From Gordonia araii NBRC 100433 (lineage in GTDB: Bacteria > Actinomycetota > Actinomycetes > Mycobacteriales > Mycobacteriaceae), in assembly GCF_000241265.1 (NCBI RefSeq), contig NZ_BAEE01000004.1:1-47224 (forward strand): a stretch of DNA of 47,224 nt, in the 5' to 3' direction. A program made the translations under genes and the position numbers. The notes under the pieces were generated by a model. The model was not told the DNA's origin and searched no databases. It worked only from the letters and a program-made list of their open reading frames with translations. Shown in pieces: positions 43,743 to 47,224 of the stretch (positions within the stretch are counted from its first letter, which is position 1; each line of letters opens with the position of its first letter).

Positions 43743-44324
43743 TCAGCGCCCGCTCGCCGCGATAGCGGCCTGGACGTGCGGATCGGTCTCCAGCGAGTGC
43801 CGCATGCTCCATTCGAGTTCATCGATGCCGGTGCCGGCCGACTCGTGTCCGATGAGCAGGAGCATCGCGGTCCCGGCGAGCCGGTCGGCATGCTCGGCGT
43901 CGACCCCGATCTCGCGCGTGTAGCGGGCGACGGCCTCGCGCCGAACCCGGTCCACCTCGTCGAGCGCGGCGCGCACCTGCGGGTCGCCCGCGGCCCATAC
44001 GCGGATGGCCGCCTCCGAACGGTGCGGCAACACGAGGGCGACGCTGATCAGCGCATCCACACGCTCGTGCGGCGACGGATGGGTGTCTATCCAGGCGACC
44101 AGCCGGTCGGTCGCCTCGTCGCGCCAGTGGTCGATCAACGCCCTCTCGAACTCACCCCAGTTGCGGAACGAGTGATAGAAGGCTCCCGTCGTCAACCCGG
44201 TCTCGGCGCAGATCGCCGCCTGTTTGAATCCCGCATAACCGTCGCGGCCCAGCACGCGCATGCCCGCGTCGAGGAAGCGGCGGCGCAGCGGGGACGGGTC
44301 GACACTCTCGCTGGCGCGGCTCAT
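43743..44324 (-). CDS. TetR-family repressor
   Basis: A 193-residue TetR protein. The N-terminal helix-turn-helix is FKQAAICAETGLTTGAFYHSFRNWGEFERALID; the C-terminal ligand region (LPHRSEAAIRVWAAGDPQVRAAL; GTAMLLLIGHESAGTGIDEL) is of the TetR_C type found with oxygenase genes. It is divergent from the MpaB-like gene, and a perfect 34-bp palindrome lies between them, so autoregulation and repression of that gene are likely. The start at ATG 44324 gives the normal HTH distance. Confidence 0.9.
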   Translation of the reverse strand: MSRASESVDPSPLRRRFLDAGMRVLGRDGYAGFKQAAICAETGLTTGAFYHSFRNWGEFERALIDHWRDEATDRLVAWIDTHPSPHERVDALISVALVLPHRSEAAIRVWAAGDPQVRAALDEVDRVRREAVARYTREIGVDAEHADRLAGTAMLLLIGHESAGTGIDELEWSMRHSLETDPHVQAAIAASGR

Positions 44325-44359
44325 GGGCACGATTCTGCCACGGTCGGCGCACCCCCTTG

Positions 44360-44393
44360 CCACCTGAGCATAAGTTGACTTATGCTCAGGTGG
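44360..44393. promoter_or_regulatory. Perfect 34-bp palindromic operator
   Basis: CCACCTGAGCATAAG (44360-44374) and CTTATGCTCAGGTGG (44379-44393) are exact reverse complements around TTGA. A TTGACT -35-like hexamer overlaps the centre. It lies 36 bp before the TetR start and 22 bp before the MpaB-like start, so binding would block both promoters. Confidence 0.85.
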
Positions 44394-44414
44394 TACGACG
44401 AGGAGGCACCCAGA

Positions 44415-45311
44415 ATGTTCCGTTGGAATCGCAATCGAGGGCTCGATCCGCACACCGACTTCGAACAGATCTACCGCAACCTGTCGCTGTACGACTTCCC
44501 CTGGGATTTCACGCAATCGCTGAGCTTCGCCCTCTTCCGCACCTATGCGGTGCCGAGTATCGGCCGGCTCCTCTCCGACAGCGGCGGGTTCGACGACACC
44601 CAGAAGCGCTACGACGACACGGCCCTGCTCCTGGAGCGGCCACTCGTCTGCGGCATCGCGTCGACGGAGGGCAAGTCGGCGATCCGGCGCATCAACCAGA
44701 TGCACCGCTCCTACGACATCTCCAACGACGACATGCGCTACGTGCTCGCGACCTTCGTCGTCGTGCCCAAGCGGTGGATCGACGACTACGGCTGGCGCCC
44801 GCTGACCTACGACGAGGTCGTCGCCTCGGTGAACTATTACCGCGAACTCGGCCGGCACATGAACATCAAGGACATGCCGGCCACCTACGACGAGTTCGCG
44901 GACTTCATGCATGCCTACGAGGACGAACACTTCGCCTACGACACCGGCGGGCGCCGGGTTGCCGACATGACGCTGAACCTCCTGACCACCTTCTACCCGC
45001 GACCGCTGCGCCCGGCGATGGCGCTGTTCTCCCGCGCCCTGATGGACCGGCCGCTGCTCGACGCGTTCCGGTACACCGAACCGCCCGCGCTCGTCCGAGC
45101 CGCGGCGCGGGGCGGGATGCGGGCTCGGGCCGCGCTCCTGCGCGCCATGCCACCGAGGCTGCGGCCCAAGCAGCTCGAAGGCAGCAATCGCATCAAGACC
45201 TACGGGCCGGGCGAGGCAGTGACCGAGCGGCTCGGGACCTTCCCCGGCGGATGTCCGGTGCCACACTCGGGCACGAGAGCCGAGCACGCCTCCGAAGTGG
45301 TCGCCAGCTGA
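44415..45311 (+). CDS. MpaB/DUF2236-family oxygenase-like protein
   Basis: A 298-residue protein of the DUF2236 (MpaB/latex-clearing-protein-like) family: GKSAIRRINQMHRSYDISNDDMRYVLATFVVVPKRW includes the conserved histidine that holds haem in related Lcp enzymes, and TYDEFADFMHAYEDEHFAY is typical of the family. Substrates of most members are unknown; oxidation of an isoprenoid or lipid is plausible. The start at ATG 44415 follows AGGAGG by 8 bp. The divergent TetR gene and shared palindrome suggest induction by its substrate. Confidence 0.8.
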   Translation: MFRWNRNRGLDPHTDFEQIYRNLSLYDFPWDFTQSLSFALFRTYAVPSIGRLLSDSGGFDDTQKRYDDTALLLERPLVCGIASTEGKSAIRRINQMHRSYDISNDDMRYVLATFVVVPKRWIDDYGWRPLTYDEVVASVNYYRELGRHMNIKDMPATYDEFADFMHAYEDEHFAYDTGGRRVADMTLNLLTTFYPRPLRPAMALFSRALMDRPLLDAFRYTEPPALVRAAARGGMRARAALLRAMPPRLRPKQLEGSNRIKTYGPGEAVTERLGTFPGGCPVPHSGTRAEHASEVVAS

Positions 45312-45332
45312 TAGGCACGGCGTCGTCGACGG

Positions 45333-46247
45333 TCACCGCTGTACGGCCTTCGCGACGCTGATGCACTTGGTGATCCAGTCGCGCTCGTCGTCGTCGAGTC
45401 GCCGGTTCATGCGGTGGGCGTCCTCGACGGCCCAGTGCGCGTTGAGGATCATGCGGACCGTGACCCAGTCGCGGGCCCGATCCTCATCGAACCCGGCGGC
45501 CTCGACGACGGTGGCGAACCGTCGGCGGATCGATTCCCTCAGATAGCCGTTCATTTCCTCCCACCGGTTCCACAGCAGTGGCGCGATCTCGTAGTGCGGA
45601 TCGCCCGACATCGGCTGCGGGTCGATGACAAGCCATGGCTCGCGACCGCCGACGAGGACGTTCTCGTAGTGAAGATCGCCGTGGATGATCCGCCCGTCGC
45701 AGGCGGGGTCGGCGACGAATTCGCGGCCACGGGCGAGTGCCTGATCGATCAGCCGTCGCGGCACGGGGATGTCGGCGGCATCGTTCGCCATGGCGTCGAG
45801 CCACCCGTGCAGGAACCCGCTCAGCGCGCGCAGCCGCGGCGGCGCCGGCCGGTGCAGCCGGGGGTACAGTCCCGCGACCACCTCGCACGCGTGCAGATCC
45901 CATTCGCCGGTGAGGTCGCGCGAGTCGAGGCGCTCCAGCAGCAAAGCGCGCCGGGCCGGGTCGGCGCGGTACATCAGGACGGCGCCGTCGCCGGCCCAGT
46001 ACTGCAACGCCAAGTGCTCCTGGGCCGTGTCGTCCGCTCCGTCGAAACCGATCTTGAGCATCGCGTCGATGCCGTCGTACGTCCGCACCGGCACGACGAT
46101 CGACGCGAAGCCGTGCATCGGAGCGCCGGCTGTCGCAAGTCGCCACTCGCCGAGCAATTCGTCGCAGCGCGCCGGCAGGAGGTCGAGCCACCGCACCCAG
46201 TCGGGTCCGAGGCGACGCTGCGCGTCGAGCCCGGCCGGAATCCGCAT
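45333..46247 (-). CDS. Aminoglycoside/hydroxyurea phosphotransferase-like kinase
   Basis: A 304-residue small-molecule kinase with the Brenner-type motif IIHGDLHYENVLVGG (H189, D191, N196) and the metal-binding D209 in WLVIDPQPMSGDPHYEIAPLLWNRW, typical of the APH(6)/streptomycin and hydroxyurea kinase group. It would phosphorylate a hydroxyl group of a small molecule. Chromosomal relatives are common in actinobacteria and often do not confer resistance. Start ATG 46247; it is divergent from the SRPBCC gene. Confidence 0.85.
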   Translation of the reverse strand: MRIPAGLDAQRRLGPDWVRWLDLLPARCDELLGEWRLATAGAPMHGFASIVVPVRTYDGIDAMLKIGFDGADDTAQEHLALQYWAGDGAVLMYRADPARRALLLERLDSRDLTGEWDLHACEVVAGLYPRLHRPAPPRLRALSGFLHGWLDAMANDAADIPVPRRLIDQALARGREFVADPACDGRIIHGDLHYENVLVGGREPWLVIDPQPMSGDPHYEIAPLLWNRWEEMNGYLRESIRRRFATVVEAAGFDEDRARDWVTVRMILNAHWAVEDAHRMNRRLDDDERDWITKCISVAKAVQR

Positions 46248-46308
46248 GACACCACCGTATTGGAGGGACGGGCTACGCTCGCCACGGAAGCATCACGAAC
46301 GGAGATCC

Positions 46309-46740
46309 GTGGCCAACCTCGTCATCGAACGCGTCATCGCGGCGCCGCCCGAGACCGTCTTCGCCTGGCTCACCGAGCCGACGAATCTGACGGCCGCGCC
46401 GTTGGCCGTCCGAGCCCGGTGGGCGGCGGGAACCGACGGTCCGGGTGTCGGTGCGGTGCGCGAGGTATTCGCCGTGGGGTTGTGGGCGCGTGAGGAGATC
46501 ATCGCCTTCGACCCGCCCCATCGCTACGACTACCGGATCACCAAATCGATCCCCGCCATCGACCACCAGGACGGGTCGGTCACGTTGACTCCCGTCGACG
46601 GCGGTACGCACGTCCGATGGGTGTCCGAGTACACCCATCCCGCCAGTGGCGGCGGCGCCGTGATGGAGGCGTTGACGTCGCGGCTACTACCCGGAAGCTT
46701 CGAAGCGATCCTCGACGCCTGCACGGAAAGCCTCACCTAG
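46309..46740 (+). CDS. SRPBCC (START-like) family protein
   Basis: A 143-residue protein from GTG 46309 with GGAG just upstream. ANLVIERVIAAPPETVFAWLTEPTNL, AREEIIAFDPPHRYDYRI and DGGTHVRWVSEYTH are characteristic of polyketide cyclase/dehydrase-type SRPBCC proteins, which bind hydrophobic ligands in a deep cavity. Ligand and role are unknown. The gene stands alone between a kinase and an ESX region. Confidence 0.82.
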   Translation: MANLVIERVIAAPPETVFAWLTEPTNLTAAPLAVRARWAAGTDGPGVGAVREVFAVGLWAREEIIAFDPPHRYDYRITKSIPAIDHQDGSVTLTPVDGGTHVRWVSEYTHPASGGGAVMEALTSRLLPGSFEAILDACTESLT

Positions 46741-46777
46741 CGGTGCCGAAGAGCCCCGCGGCCGCCGGATCAGCGTC

Positions 46778-47074
46778 TCAGAGGTCTTGGAACATCGAGC
46801 CGTTGGCGCGTTCAGCCCCTTCGTAGTTCTTCACCGCGTTGGCGACTCGGTCGCGCATCGCACGAAGCTCTTCGAGGCGCTCCTCGCCGGCCTGCTGCCA
46901 CTCGCTCTGCTTGGTCTCGAAGGTCTCGCCCGTCTTGCCGGTGAGCCCGGCGCGGACCGTCTTCGCCGAACCCCGCGCGTTCTCGTGCATCTGGGTGAGA
47001 ATCCTGATCTGCTTGTCCAGGTCATCGACGAACTGCTTCATCGCGGGGAGGTCGTAGGTCCGGGCGTCAGACAT
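46778..47074 (-). CDS. WXG100-family ESX protein
   Basis: A 98-residue helical-hairpin protein. Two long helices are separated by a turn at LTGKTGETFETKQSEW, where the classic WxG is not strictly kept; the tail ERANGSMFQDL is short. Size and pattern fit ESX (type VII) secretion substrates or partners. Its start overlaps the end of another WXG100-like gene, the usual tandem Esx arrangement, so the products probably form a heterodimer. The secretion machinery is not in the window. Confidence 0.8.
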   Translation of the reverse strand: MSDARTYDLPAMKQFVDDLDKQIRILTQMHENARGSAKTVRAGLTGKTGETFETKQSEWQQAGEERLEELRAMRDRVANAVKNYEGAERANGSMFQDL

Positions 47075-47224
47075 TGCGGAACCCCTCCTCGTTGTTGTTT
47101 TCCTGCTTCTCGAAGTTGCCGGCCGCGGACTGCACCGATTGTGCGCGACCGCTGAGTTGCTCGATGTGCTTTCGGAAGACGGTCTCGGTGTCCGACCACT
47201 TAGTATCCGAGATCTTCGCCGGGG
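47067..47224 (-). CDS. WXG100-like protein, C-terminal part (cut by window edge)
   Basis: Read directly from the minus strand, the frame gives AKISDTKWSDTETVFRKHIE and QLSGRAQSVQSAAGNFEKQE followed by NNNEEGFRNV and a stop at 47067. A tryptophan followed by a long amphipathic helix is what the C-terminal half of a WXG100 protein looks like. The gene begins beyond base 47224. The stop codon overlaps the start of the next gene by a few bases. Confidence 0.75.
   Translation of the reverse strand, partial: PAKISDTKWSDTETVFRKHIEQLSGRAQSVQSAAGNFEKQENNNEEGFRNV

Noticed and set aside
46778..47224. Idea that the ESX proteins are linked to siderophore export.
   Set aside because: ESX-3 has an iron role in mycobacteria, but only two small WXG100 genes are visible and three unrelated transcription units lie between them and the locus.

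Overview
The window is GC-rich DNA with dense, often overlapping genes, and it reads as a chromosome segment of a mycolic-acid actinomycete (Mycobacteriales; a Gordonia-like organism is my best guess, from memory and not from any search). The evidence is an Ag85-type esterase fragment, WXG100 (ESX) proteins, an FprB-type ferredoxin/ferredoxin reductase, an Mrf-type CobW protein, an R2lox protein, and mycobactin-type genes (mbtI, mbtL, mbtM, mbtN). No rRNA, tRNA, insertion sequence, phage gene or CRISPR array was seen.

Layout. 1-3540: end of a mycolyltransferase-like gene, a membrane protein, then a zinc-starvation set (rpmB-rpmG-rpsN-rpsR leftward; mrf-rpmE rightward) around a Zur-like palindrome. 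3550-7935: AraC regulator, VOC protein, Tat-exported FAD dehydrogenase, GAF regulator. 8221-12808: aldehyde dehydrogenase-DUF779, then an AurF-type diiron oxygenase with a fused ferredoxin/reductase. 12953-15800: a small membrane protein and a divergent cytosine methyltransferase/nuclease pair. 15826-22584: small metabolic genes (SDR, DapB-like reductase, fRMsr, R2lox, thioesterase, thiolase). 23016-43693: a 20-kb siderophore locus. 43743-47224: TetR with a perfect 34-bp palindrome and an MpaB-type oxygenase, a kinase, an SRPBCC protein and the edge of an ESX locus.

The siderophore locus is the main result. One long leftward operon (41975 to 23016) combines a mycobactin-type set (salicylate synthase, aryl-AMP ligase, ArCP-Cy-A-PCP synthetase, fatty acyl-AMP ligase, with MbtL-type ACP on the other strand) with a desferrioxamine-type set (PLP decarboxylase, diamine N-hydroxylase, GNAT acyltransferase, IucA/IucC synthetase). 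The GNAT domain is fused to the C-terminus of the NRPS where MbtB has a thioesterase. A free-standing condensation protein, an Ntn penicillin acylase and a WS/DGAT-type acyltransferase complete it. An IdeR-like iron box lies in the divergent promoter. The mbtN homologue is broken by a 5' deletion. I infer a lipidated aryl-azoline plus hydroxamate siderophore, released without a thioesterase.

The second result is three short repeat families (A, palindromic with compensating stems; B, 22-bp period; C, 21-bp period). They occur between genes and also as in-frame inserts in linkers of three siderophore proteins, in the manner of Rickettsia palindromic elements.
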